Origin: Comamonadaceae bacterium UBA2334
Lineage (GTDB): Bacteria > Pseudomonadota > Gammaproteobacteria > Burkholderiales > Burkholderiaceae_C
Assembly: GCA_002344885.1 (NCBI GenBank)
Contig: DDUQ01000142.1
Span: 56,609-120,608, forward strand
Reading direction: 5' to 3'
DNA length: 64,000 nt
Below the pieces are notes generated by a model, which worked only from the letters and a program-made list of their open reading frames with translations, was not told the origin of the DNA and ran no database searches. Positions 20,296-28,310 of the stretch are shown here, piece by piece. Position numbers and translations under genes: made by a program. Within the stretch, counting starts at the first letter, position 1; each line of letters starts with the position of its first letter.

Positions 20296-22242
20296 TCAGG
20301 CGGCGTTTTTGACGGGCGCGAACGTCTTGGTGTCACCCATCTTCAGGGTGGCGCTGACGCTGCCGGTGCGGCCGTCTTCGAACTTGACCACCGTCTCGAT
20401 GAACTGTTCGGCCTTGCCGCCATACAGCGCATCGACCAGCACGCCGTACTTGTCTCCGATGAAGCCCCGACGAACCTTGTTGGTGCGTGTCAGTTCGCCG
20501 TCGTCTGCGTCCAGTTCTTTGTGCAGCACCAGGAAGCGGCTGATCTGGCTGCCGGCCAGCAGGCTGTCCTGGGCCAGGTCGGCATTGACCTTCTCGATGC
20601 ATTCCTTGATGAGCTGGTACACCTCGGGCTTCTGGGCCAGGTCGGTGTAGCCGGCATAGGGCAGGTTGCGGCGCTCAGCCCAGTTGCCCACGGCATCGAA
20701 GTCGATGTTGACCATCACGCACACGCGATCCCGCTGGTCACCGAAGGCCACCACTTCCTTGATATGGCTGAAAAACTTGAGCTTGTTCTCGACGTACTTG
20801 GGCGCAAACATGGCACCGTCGTTCGGCCCACCCTTGATGCGGCCGACGTCCTTCACGCGGTCGATGATCTTCAGGTGACCGTGGCTGTCGATGAAGCCGG
20901 CGTCGCTGGTGTGGTACCAACCATCTGCTGTCAGCACCTCGGCGGTGGCTTTGGGGTTCTTGTAATACTCTTTCAGCAGACCGGGCGACTTGATGAGCAA
21001 CTCACCGTTGTCGGCCAGTTTCATTTCCACGCCCTCGCAGGGAACGCCCACAGTGTCGGCACGGGCCTCATTGTCAGGCTGCAGGCACACGAACACGGCG
21101 GTTTCGGTCGAGCCGTACAACTGCTTCAAGTTGATGCCGATGCTGCGGTAAAAGCTGAACAGGTCGGGGCCGATGGCCTCACCAGCGGTGTAGGCCACCC
21201 GCACGCGGGAAAAGCCCAGCGTGTTGCGCAACGGGCCGTAGACGAACAGGTTGCCCAACGCGTACATCAGGTTGTCGCCAAAACCCACAGCCTTGCCATC
21301 CATTTTCTGGGGGCCGACCTTGCGGGCAATGTCCATGAAGTAATGGAACATCTTGCGCTTGAGGTTGCCAGCATCTTCCATGCGGATCATCACGCTGGTC
21401 AGCAGGCCTTCGAACACGCGGGGTGGCGCGAAGTAGTAGGTGGGGCCCACCTCTTTCAGGTCGATGGTGACAGTGGCAGATGATTCGGGGCAGTTCACCA
21501 CATAGCCAGCAGCCAGCCACTGTGCGTAGCTGAAAATGTTCTGCCCAATCCAGGCGGGTGGCAGATAGGCCAGCACTTCGTCGGTGGGGCCCAGTTTGTC
21601 GAAGCGTGCGCCCACATCGGCACGGTTCAGCAGCGTGAAGTGGGTGTGCACCACGCCCTTGGGGTTGCCGGTGGTGCCCGAGGTGAAGAACATGGCGGCC
21701 ACATCGTCCGGCTGTGCCTTTTTGATTTCGTCTTCAAAGAACTGCGGGTGCACATCGGCAAACACCTTGCCGCCTGCAATCAATTCGTCGAGGGCAGCCA
21801 GGCCTTCTTCGTCGTAGTTGCGCAGGCCGCGCGGGTCGTCGTAGTAGATGTGGCTGAGTTGGGGGCACTGCTCGCGGATTTCGAGCATCTTGTCCACCTG
21901 CTCCTGGTCTTCTACCACAGCGAAGCGGACTTCCGCGTTGTTGATGGGGAACACGCACTCGGCAGCCACGGCATCCTGGTACAGCGGCACGGGAATGGCA
22001 CCGAGGGACTGGGCGGCCAGCATGGTGGCGTATAGGCGGGGGCGGTTGGCACCGACGACGATCAGGTGCTCACCCCGGTGCAGGCCGGCCTGGTGCAGGC
22101 CGCAGGCCATGTGTTTGACCAGGGCCAACATGTCTGCCCAGGTGGTGTTTTGCCAGATGCCGTACTCTTTCTCACGCATGGCTGCCGCGTTGGGCCGCTG
22201 GGCTGCGTGGTTCAGCAGTAACTGTGGGAACGTGGTCCGCAT
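20296..22242 (-). CDS. Long-chain-type AMP-dependent acyl-CoA synthetase
   Basis: A 648-aa adenylate-forming enzyme that activates a carboxylic acid to its CoA ester in the cytoplasm. The P-loop motif AMFFTSGTTGNPKGVVHTH is near residue 180-200, the A8-like motif is DGWYHTSDAGFIDSHG, and KIIDRVKDVGRIKGG is the hinge and catalytic lysine region in the long-chain/ACSL-like order. First gene of the liv-type operon. The ATG at 22242 has AGGAGA upstream; an open frame upstream lacks features. Substrate not determinable; fatty or aromatic acids are both possible. Confidence 0.92.
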   Translation of the reverse strand: MRTTFPQLLLNHAAQRPNAAAMREKEYGIWQNTTWADMLALVKHMACGLHQAGLHRGEHLIVVGANRPRLYATMLAAQSLGAIPVPLYQDAVAAECVFPINNAEVRFAVVEDQEQVDKMLEIREQCPQLSHIYYDDPRGLRNYDEEGLAALDELIAGGKVFADVHPQFFEDEIKKAQPDDVAAMFFTSGTTGNPKGVVHTHFTLLNRADVGARFDKLGPTDEVLAYLPPAWIGQNIFSYAQWLAAGYVVNCPESSATVTIDLKEVGPTYYFAPPRVFEGLLTSVMIRMEDAGNLKRKMFHYFMDIARKVGPQKMDGKAVGFGDNLMYALGNLFVYGPLRNTLGFSRVRVAYTAGEAIGPDLFSFYRSIGINLKQLYGSTETAVFVCLQPDNEARADTVGVPCEGVEMKLADNGELLIKSPGLLKEYYKNPKATAEVLTADGWYHTSDAGFIDSHGHLKIIDRVKDVGRIKGGPNDGAMFAPKYVENKLKFFSHIKEVVAFGDQRDRVCVMVNIDFDAVGNWAERRNLPYAGYTDLAQKPEVYQLIKECIEKVNADLAQDSLLAGSQISRFLVLHKELDADDGELTRTNKVRRGFIGDKYGVLVDALYGGKAEQFIETVVKFEDGRTGSVSATLKMGDTKTFAPVKNAA

Positions 22243-22324
22243 GACGTCTCCTGATGTGCGCTGTGTGGGCTCGGGCAGTACTGCTGTTGTGCATGTTCGG
22301 TGCGCCGAGCTTTGAACTGCCGTG

Positions 22325-22330
22325 ATAGTA
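22325..22330 (-). promoter_or_regulatory. Candidate -10 box for the acyl-CoA synthetase / liv operon
   Basis: On the minus strand the hexamer is TACTAT. No good -35 hexamer is found 16-18 bases upstream, which is what one expects of an activator-dependent promoter. The centre of the perfect palindrome at 22351-22368 would fall at -41.5 from a start at about 22318. Confidence 0.4.
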
Positions 22331-22350
22331 GGGAGATGTTTGACGTTATG

Positions 22351-22368
22351 TTGTCGTTCCAACGACAA
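22351..22368. promoter_or_regulatory. Perfect 18-bp palindrome, likely operator of the Crp/Fnr-type regulator
   Basis: TTGTCGTTCCAACGACAA: two perfect 8-base arms around CC, in the gap between the divergent acyl-CoA synthetase and Crp/Fnr-type genes. Length and symmetry suit a Crp/Fnr dimer, though the half-site is neither the E. coli CRP (TGTGA) nor FNR (TTGAT) one. Confidence 0.65.
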
Positions 22369-22383
22369 TTGGGGGACAACCCT

Positions 22384-22401
22384 CCTAGGACTTTCCCTAG
22401 G
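22384..22401. promoter_or_regulatory. CCTAGG-N6-CCTAGG element before the regulator gene
   Basis: Two copies of the self-complementary CCTAGG, 12 bases apart start to start, just upstream of the regulator's GGAGG ribosome-binding site. Could be a second operator or a leader structure. Confidence 0.4.
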
Positions 22402-22431
22402 TTGGTGCAAATTTGGAGGTGCTTTGTCGCC

Positions 22432-23142
22432 ATGACGACCATTCCATTGCTCCGGCAGCGTGCCCGACCGCTGACGCCCGATGAGTTATCGGCTGTACCC
22501 TGGTTGCCAGCGTTGACACCCGACGAACGGGACCGAGCGTGTCATGACCTGATCGTCACCGAGACTCAGGCAGGGGATGTCATTTGCCGGGTGGGCAAGC
22601 CGGCCAATTTCTGGTTCGGCCTGGTCGATGGTCTGTTGAAAATGAGCAATGACGACAGCCAGGGGCCGGTCATCACGTTCACGGGGGTGGCGCCGGGGGG
22701 GTGGTTTGGCGAGGGCACTGTGCTCAAGCGCGAGGTGTACCGTTACAACATCCAGGCGCTGCGCAAAAGCCGGGTGGCGGGACTGCCGGCCGACAGCTTT
22801 CACTGGCTGATCGAGCATTCACTCGGTTTCAACCGTTTTGTCATGCTGCAACTCAACGAGCGTCTGGGGCAGTTCATTGCCGCGCGGGAAATTGACCGGC
22901 TCACCAACCCCGAGGTCAGGGTGGCACGCAGTTTGGCGTCGCTGGTCAACCCACTGCTGTATCCCAGCGTGGGCGAGGTGTTGCGCATCACCCAGCAGGA
23001 ACTGGCTTACCTGGTGGGTTTGTCCCGCCAGCGGGTGAACGAAGCCCTGACCAGTTTGGCCGCCCAGGGTGTGCTCCGCGTGGAATACGGTGGCTTGCGG
23101 GTGCTGGATCGCGCGGCATTGCGGGGTTACGGCATCCACTGA
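22432..23142 (+). CDS. Crp/Fnr-family transcriptional regulator
   Basis: A 236-aa regulator with an N-terminal cyclic-nucleotide-binding-like beta barrel (about 45-135, with VICRVGKPANFWFGLVDG and GGWFGEGTVLKRE) and a C-terminal winged helix (about 165-235) whose recognition helix is in QQELAYLVGLSRQRVNEAL. The N-terminus lacks the FNR cysteine cluster, so oxygen sensing via Fe-S is unlikely. Start ATG at 22432 preceded by GGAGG about 12 bases away; the frame is open to 22300 but that covers the operator region. Divergent from the acyl-CoA synthetase/liv operon, which is its probable target. Confidence 0.88.
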   Translation: MTTIPLLRQRARPLTPDELSAVPWLPALTPDERDRACHDLIVTETQAGDVICRVGKPANFWFGLVDGLLKMSNDDSQGPVITFTGVAPGGWFGEGTVLKREVYRYNIQALRKSRVAGLPADSFHWLIEHSLGFNRFVMLQLNERLGQFIAAREIDRLTNPEVRVARSLASLVNPLLYPSVGEVLRITQQELAYLVGLSRQRVNEALTSLAAQGVLRVEYGGLRVLDRAALRGYGIH

Positions 23143-23208
23143 ATGGTCTGCCTGCTTTGTATGTGTAGAGTACAGGTCATGTCTTGTCTGAAACTGAGGG
23201 GTGTAGCC

Positions 23209-24114
23209 GTGCGGAATGTGTTGCGTGATCTGTTTGAGAAGGCGGGATGTGCCGCTTTGCTGACATCGGTTTCTTTGCTTGCAGGTTGTGCTCACTTGGT
23301 AGAGCCCTGGCCCAATGAGACCAAGGAGAGCCTGGTGGCTGTGACAAAGGATGGTCACTTGATACGCGTGCACACCACCAACCCCTGGGAGGTGCGCGCG
23401 GCCTTGCCGCTGCGCGGTTTGCCCGTGGGCGAGCAGTTGGTCGGCATGGATTTCAGAGTAGCCAAAGGGGTGTTGTATGCCCTCGGACGCACCGGGCAGC
23501 TTTACACGCTCGATGTACAGACCGCCCAACTGGCGCCAGTGGGCAACGGTCGGCTGCAAGTGCCTTTGCGAGGCACGCAGTTTGGCGTGGACTTCAATCC
23601 GACGGTGGATCGTATTCGGGTGGTGAGTGAACTTGGTCAGAACCTGCGGTTGCATCCGGACACGGGGGCGATGGTGGATTTCGATGCGGCTGCCGAGGGT
23701 GTTCAGCCCGACCCTGACCTGCGTTTTGCAGACCCTGACCCGCAAACCGGCCAACGGCCTCAGGTGGCTGCGACGGCCTACACCTATAACCTGAAGAACG
23801 AAAAGCTCACGACCAACTTCGTCATCGACAGCAGATTGGGCACACTGGTCCTGCAAGGCTCCAGGGAAGGCGTCGAGCCCGTGGAAAGCCCCAACCTCGG
23901 CGTATTGCGCACGGTTGGCGAGCTCGGGACAGGTCCATTGTTGGATGCTGCTTTTGACATTGCAGATGTGGGCAACACGCCGCTGCTGGCAGTCCGCACC
24001 GCGACGGATGTTCGTACCCGGCTCTACCGGGTTGACCTGACGTCAGGCAAGGCCACGTTGCTGGGCACGTTGGGTTCTGGACAGGTCATCATTGGCATGG
24101 CAATCGAGCCTTGA
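23209..24114 (+). CDS. DUF4394-type lipoprotein
   Basis: A predicted outer-membrane or periplasmic lipoprotein of about 301 aa. With a GTG start at 23209 (GAGGGG site 8 bases upstream) it has a short signal ending in the lipobox LAGC. An ATG at 23179 is the alternative. The mature part looks like DUF4394: a beta-propeller-like sequence with repeated short strands, QFGVDFNPTVDRIRVVSELG and LRLHPDTGAMVDFD being its most typical blocks. No catalytic residues are obvious; function unknown. It heads a tight group with a cupredoxin-like protein and a GGDEF/EAL protein, suggesting a sensory or periplasmic accessory role. Confidence 0.8.
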   Translation: MRNVLRDLFEKAGCAALLTSVSLLAGCAHLVEPWPNETKESLVAVTKDGHLIRVHTTNPWEVRAALPLRGLPVGEQLVGMDFRVAKGVLYALGRTGQLYTLDVQTAQLAPVGNGRLQVPLRGTQFGVDFNPTVDRIRVVSELGQNLRLHPDTGAMVDFDAAAEGVQPDPDLRFADPDPQTGQRPQVAATAYTYNLKNEKLTTNFVIDSRLGTLVLQGSREGVEPVESPNLGVLRTVGELGTGPLLDAAFDIADVGNTPLLAVRTATDVRTRLYRVDLTSGKATLLGTLGSGQVIIGMAIEP

Positions 24115-24119
24115 CAGCC

Positions 24120-24773
24120 ATGTATGCAGGCCAACCGGTGAGAAGCTCCCGGTCGCATCCAGCGTTCCGCTGGGCTTGGGCGGTATTGGCTGCGGTGATC
24201 TGCTGGGGCGGCCCTGTCGCCGCTGCGGCAGCCACTGTGCAGGTGCTGGTTCAGGACGCCAGCGTAGCACCGTTGGGTGGCGCAGTGGTGTTCCTGGACT
24301 CGGCCGAGGCAGCCAAAGCGACCAAGCCGCTCAGCGGGGCCGAAATGGGGCAGCAGTCGAAAGCATTTGTGCCCGATGTGTTGGTGGTGACCAAAGGAAC
24401 GGCGGTGAGCTTCCCCAACCGTGACACGGTTCGCCACCACGTCTATTCGTTTTCTCAGACGAAACAATTCGAGTTGAAGCTGTACACCGGCACACCAGCG
24501 AACCCAGTGGTGTTTGACCGCAGCGGCGTCGCGGTGTTGGGGTGCAACATTCACGACGACATGGTGGGGTGGATTGTGGTGGTGGATACACCCTATTTCG
24601 GGACGTCGTCTGCGTCCGGCCAGGTCCGGCTGGATAACGTGCCGGCCGGGCAATACACCCTGCGGTCGTGGCACCCCAGGTTGCCCACGGGTGCAGAGGC
24701 GCGGGCAACTTCCCTACGGGTGGTGGATGGCACGCAGGCCACCACGGTGACTTTGACTGGTTTGCAGAAATGA
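24120..24773 (+). CDS. Periplasmic cupredoxin-like protein (methylamine-utilisation-protein type)
   Basis: A 217-aa secreted protein: signal sequence around residues 15-38 (AWAVLAAVICWGGPVAAAAA), then a plastocyanin-like fold. The type-1 copper ligands appear present: a His in TVRHHVYSFS, then Cys, His and Met in LGCNIHDDM. The last part (RLDNVPAGQYTLRSWHPRLP) resembles a carboxypeptidase-regulatory-like beta sandwich. Homologues are often labelled methylamine utilisation protein, but no methylamine dehydrogenase gene is near. Start ATG at 24120, 5 bases after the DUF4394 gene; its stop overlaps the next start (ATGA), so expression is coupled to the c-di-GMP protein. Confidence 0.85.
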   Translation: MYAGQPVRSSRSHPAFRWAWAVLAAVICWGGPVAAAAATVQVLVQDASVAPLGGAVVFLDSAEAAKATKPLSGAEMGQQSKAFVPDVLVVTKGTAVSFPNRDTVRHHVYSFSQTKQFELKLYTGTPANPVVFDRSGVAVLGCNIHDDMVGWIVVVDTPYFGTSSASGQVRLDNVPAGQYTLRSWHPRLPTGAEARATSLRVVDGTQATTVTLTGLQK

Positions 24774-27160
24774 GGCCTGAACGGCTTCGGAGTTGGCATC
24801 AGTGGGGGCTGGCGGCCCGAATTGTTGCCACGTCGATGCTGCTCCTGCTGGCAGTCCAGTTGCTGGCGTATGGCGTGGTGCGTGGCTTCATTGCGGAAAA
24901 CGCAAGGCGGCAAATCGGTCAAGAACTGGCAGTGGGCGAGCGGGTCTGGCTGCGCGTGCTTAATCAGCATGCCGACAAGCTGGCATTGGGCGCATCGGTG
25001 TTGGCCGCAGATTTTGGTTTCCGTGATGCCGTCAATACTGGTGACCTGGAAACCATCCGATCGGCCCTTGAAAACCAGGGCGACCGCATTGGTGCGCACC
25101 TGACAGCCTATTTTTCGCTTGATCTTCAGTTGCGTGCTTCTTCGAACGAGCAGGTGGCGGCTCTCGATGCAGCGGCATTGAGCCGCGTGACGGCCGATCT
25201 GGCCCGCACGTCCGGTGGGCGCCAGATTGCCATGCTGGGGGGGGCGCCCTACCAGTTTGTGCTGGTTCCCATGCGTGCCCCCGTGATCACCGGTTGGGTG
25301 TTGATGAGCTTTCCCCTGGACCAGAAGCTGGCGACGGATGTCTTTCACCTGCTGAACGTGCACATTGCGCTGGTGACCAAGGCCGCGAGTGATGCGGGTG
25401 ACGAGCAGCTGGCTGTCAGCAGTTTGAGCCCTGAACAGGCGCTGGGTGTCGACTGGGCGGACAGCCGCCGCGGGACAGTTCGGGTGGGCGGTGAAGACAT
25501 GGTCGCGCGGTCGGTCGCGTTGTCCGGCAATCAGATGGGTATTCGCACGGTGTTGCTTCGTTCTGTGGACGAGGCGCTGGCACCCTTTCATCGCCTGCAA
25601 ATCGTCCTCTTGCTGATCACGTTGGCAGGTTTGGGCCTGTTTGCGTTGGGCAGTTTTTTCAATGCCCGTCGGGTCACGCGCCCTTTGCAAGGCCTGGTGG
25701 AAGCAGCCAACCGCTTGAAAAGCGGTGATTTCGGTACAGCGGTGCCAGGTACACATCAAGGGGATGAGGTGGGGGCGCTGGCACTCGCCTTCGATCGGAT
25801 GAGGCAAAGCATTGCTGCCAAACAGGCTGAAGTTGAGCGTCTGGCCTACTGGGATCGCCTGACCGGTCTGCCCAACCGAGAGCAGTTTCGGGCAGCCTTG
25901 TTCGAGGCGATGCTGATTCATCCCGCTGATTCGGTACCGGTGTCGGTGGTCACACTGAATCTGGACCGTTTCAAACACGTCAACGACGTGCTGGGTTATG
26001 CCCTGGGTGATGAACTTCTGTGTGCCGTGGCGCAGAGGCTCCAGACGGTGTTGCGGCGAAAGCAGGATATGGTGGCCCGCCTGGGGGGTGATGTATTTGG
26101 CCTGTTGCTGTATCGCACCGAGCAGGAGGGCGCTCATGGTGTGTCACAGGCCGTGGCTCGGCTGTTTGAAGACCCGCTGACCCTGCGTGGCCAGACGGTG
26201 GACGTCAGCGCCAGCATGGGGGTCGCGTCGTGGCCCGCGCATGCAGACCAGCCTGATGTGTTGCTCAGCCGGTCTGAGATTGCGATGCATGCGGCCAAAT
26301 CCCGTGCTGCCGGTGTGTTGGTGTACGAATCCAAACTTGATTCATCGAGCGCCGAGAACCTGTCTTTGCTGACCGACCTCCGTCGCGCTGTCGAACAGGG
26401 CGAACTGCGGTTGTACTTGCAGCCCAAGATCAGTGTGGCCACGGGTCAAGTGGTGGCAGCAGAAGCGCTTGTCAGGTGGCAACATCCTGTTCGCGGGCTG
26501 GTGCCACCGTTCCATTTCATTCCGTTTGCCGAGCAAACCGGGTTTATCAGGCAATTGACGCTATGGATGTTCGAAGAGGCCGCTCGCCAATGGGCGGGCC
26601 TGCAAATGGGCGGGCGACCGGTTCGGATTGCTGTGAACCTGTCCACACGCGATTTGTTGGACCTGTCGTTTCCCACCCGGTTAGCCGATTTGCTGGCTTT
26701 GCATTGCGCACCGTCGCATGGTTTTTGCCTCGAAATCACTGAGAGTGCCATCATGGATGACCCTCACAGGGCCGAGTCCACCTTGAACAAGCTGGCGGAC
26801 CAGGGGTTCAAGCTGTCGATTGACGACTTTGGCACGGGTTATTCTTCACTGGCCTACCTCAAGCGATTGCCGGTCAGTGAACTGAAAATTGACAAATCGT
26901 TTGTCATGGGCATGACGAGTGACAACAGTGATGCCAAGATCGTTCGGTCCACCATCGACCTGGCGCACAACCTCGGCCTGACGGTGGTCGCCGAAGGTGT
27001 GGAAGACGCACACATTCTGAAAGCATTGGGCGCCCTGGGGTGTGATGAGGCGCAGGGCTATCACATGAGCAAGCCCGTTCCGGCGGATGAATTTGAGCAG
27101 TCCTGCGACCGTTGGCACCAGAACTGGCTTGGCAGACCGGACAATCGGGGCCATGACTGA
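24770..27160 (+). CDS. Membrane sensor GGDEF/EAL protein, likely c-di-GMP phosphodiesterase
   Basis: A 796-aa inner-membrane protein: one helix at about 19-40, a periplasmic sensor domain (about 40-275) of double-Cache appearance, a second helix (about 280-300), a HAMP segment with RRVTRPLQGLVEAANRLKSG, a GGDEF domain (about 360-520) and an EAL domain (about 535-785). The GGDEF motif is degenerate (GGDVF) though an RxxD I-site (RKQD) remains, so it is probably not a cyclase. The EAL domain keeps EALVRW, NLSTRD, EITESAI, DDFGTGYSSL and the lysine in LKIDKSFV, so it should hydrolyse c-di-GMP. ATGA overlap with the cupredoxin-like gene suggests the periplasmic proteins feed its sensor. Confidence 0.93.
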   Translation: MRPERLRSWHQWGLAARIVATSMLLLLAVQLLAYGVVRGFIAENARRQIGQELAVGERVWLRVLNQHADKLALGASVLAADFGFRDAVNTGDLETIRSALENQGDRIGAHLTAYFSLDLQLRASSNEQVAALDAAALSRVTADLARTSGGRQIAMLGGAPYQFVLVPMRAPVITGWVLMSFPLDQKLATDVFHLLNVHIALVTKAASDAGDEQLAVSSLSPEQALGVDWADSRRGTVRVGGEDMVARSVALSGNQMGIRTVLLRSVDEALAPFHRLQIVLLLITLAGLGLFALGSFFNARRVTRPLQGLVEAANRLKSGDFGTAVPGTHQGDEVGALALAFDRMRQSIAAKQAEVERLAYWDRLTGLPNREQFRAALFEAMLIHPADSVPVSVVTLNLDRFKHVNDVLGYALGDELLCAVAQRLQTVLRRKQDMVARLGGDVFGLLLYRTEQEGAHGVSQAVARLFEDPLTLRGQTVDVSASMGVASWPAHADQPDVLLSRSEIAMHAAKSRAAGVLVYESKLDSSSAENLSLLTDLRRAVEQGELRLYLQPKISVATGQVVAAEALVRWQHPVRGLVPPFHFIPFAEQTGFIRQLTLWMFEEAARQWAGLQMGGRPVRIAVNLSTRDLLDLSFPTRLADLLALHCAPSHGFCLEITESAIMDDPHRAESTLNKLADQGFKLSIDDFGTGYSSLAYLKRLPVSELKIDKSFVMGMTSDNSDAKIVRSTIDLAHNLGLTVVAEGVEDAHILKALGALGCDEAQGYHMSKPVPADEFEQSCDRWHQNWLGRPDNRGHD

Positions 27161-28310
27161 ACGCAAACCGCTAGGCCTGAGTGCCGACCAGAAACAACTG
27201 CGCGAGCAGCGCGCCCGTGCGCTGGCGCGCCTGGCCAACCCGACACCCGAACCTGAAGGCGGCTGGCCGCCCGCCCAAGCTGCGCCTGGCCGCGGATTTC
27301 AGCCCAAACCTCAGCGAAATGTCCGGCCTCCAGCTTCGCCTGACAAAACGGTGGGTGCCCGCAGTCAGGTTGCCCAGCCGCCTGCACGTCCGCAACCTGC
27401 TCGTTCAGGCGGTGAACGCCGGACCAGCCCAACATCGCCTGACCGTCAGGCCCACCCCGTCGAGCGGTCTGGCGCGGCTGCAGGCAAGCCAGCTGGGGCG
27501 GTTCGCATCCGTGCTGAAGCAGCCTTGCCCGCCCATGCGGCAGATGGCATCCGCCTGAACAAGCGCATGGCCGAGCTGCGCCTGTGCTCGCGCCGCGAGG
27601 GTGACGCCTGGATCGAACGTGGCTGGGTGACGGTAAACGGTGTGGTGGCCGAAATGGGCATGCTCGTCAAACCCGCCGATGTGATCGAAGTGTCCGAACA
27701 GGCCAAGGGCGAACAGCAGCAACAGGTCACCATCCTGTTGCACAAGCCCATGGGATTTGTCAGCGGGCAGGCTGAAGATGGGCACCAACCAGCGGTCTCG
27801 CTCATCAACCCGCGTACGCACTGGCAGGGCGACACCAGCCGTAACCGCTTCAACTTCAGTCAGTTACAGGGGCTGGCACCGGCCGGTCGTCTGGATATCG
27901 ATTCGGTGGGCCTGCTGGTGCTGACCCAGGATGGACGGGTGGCCCGCCAGCTCATCGGTGAAGACAGTGAACTGGAAAAGGAATACCTGGTGCGCGTGAC
28001 GTGGGTCGCGCCGGATGGCCAGGACGTGACCACCGATGTGCAAGCCGTGTTTCCACCGGACCGCCTGGCCCTGCTGCGTCATGGGTTGAGCCTGGACGGC
28101 GAGCCACTGAAACCTGCACAGGTGGACTGGCAGAACCCGGAGCAATTGCGGTTTGTGCTGACGCAGGGCAAGAAGCGGCAAATCCGCCGCATGTGCGAAC
28201 AGGTGGGGCTGAAGGTGGTGGGCCTCAAGCGCATTCGCATGGGCCGTGTGGTGCTGGGCAACCTGCCTGCCGGGCAGTGGCGTTACCTGGGGGCCGGCGA
28301 GCGGTTCTGA
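27153..28310 (+). CDS. rluF: RluF-like 23S rRNA pseudouridine synthase with long N-terminal extension
   Basis: A 385-aa RsuA/RluB/E/F-family enzyme. An S4 RNA-binding domain begins near residue 132 (IRLNKRMAELRLCSRREGD) and the catalytic aspartate is in GRLDIDSVGLLVLTQDG. The C-terminal QGKKRQIRRMCEQVGLKV and GNLPAGQWRYL fit E. coli RluF best. The first ~130 residues are Pro/Ala/Arg/Gln-rich and probably disordered, which E. coli RluF lacks at this end. The ATG lies inside the previous gene's last codons. Its 3' end overlaps the convergent hydrolase gene by 28 bases. Exact target uridine is not provable from sequence. Confidence 0.88.
   Translation: MTERKPLGLSADQKQLREQRARALARLANPTPEPEGGWPPAQAAPGRGFQPKPQRNVRPPASPDKTVGARSQVAQPPARPQPARSGGERRTSPTSPDRQAHPVERSGAAAGKPAGAVRIRAEAALPAHAADGIRLNKRMAELRLCSRREGDAWIERGWVTVNGVVAEMGMLVKPADVIEVSEQAKGEQQQQVTILLHKPMGFVSGQAEDGHQPAVSLINPRTHWQGDTSRNRFNFSQLQGLAPAGRLDIDSVGLLVLTQDGRVARQLIGEDSELEKEYLVRVTWVAPDGQDVTTDVQAVFPPDRLALLRHGLSLDGEPLKPAQVDWQNPEQLRFVLTQGKKRQIRRMCEQVGLKVVGLKRIRMGRVVLGNLPAGQWRYLGAGERF

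Noticed and set aside
22351..22368. Assignment of the palindrome as a canonical FNR or CRP site
   Set aside because: Half-site TTGTCGTT matches neither TTGAT nor TGTGA; only symmetry and spacing fit the family.
24593..26137. 514-aa minus-strand open frame opposite the GGDEF/EAL gene
   Set aside because: Shadow of the real gene; no start context or domain.
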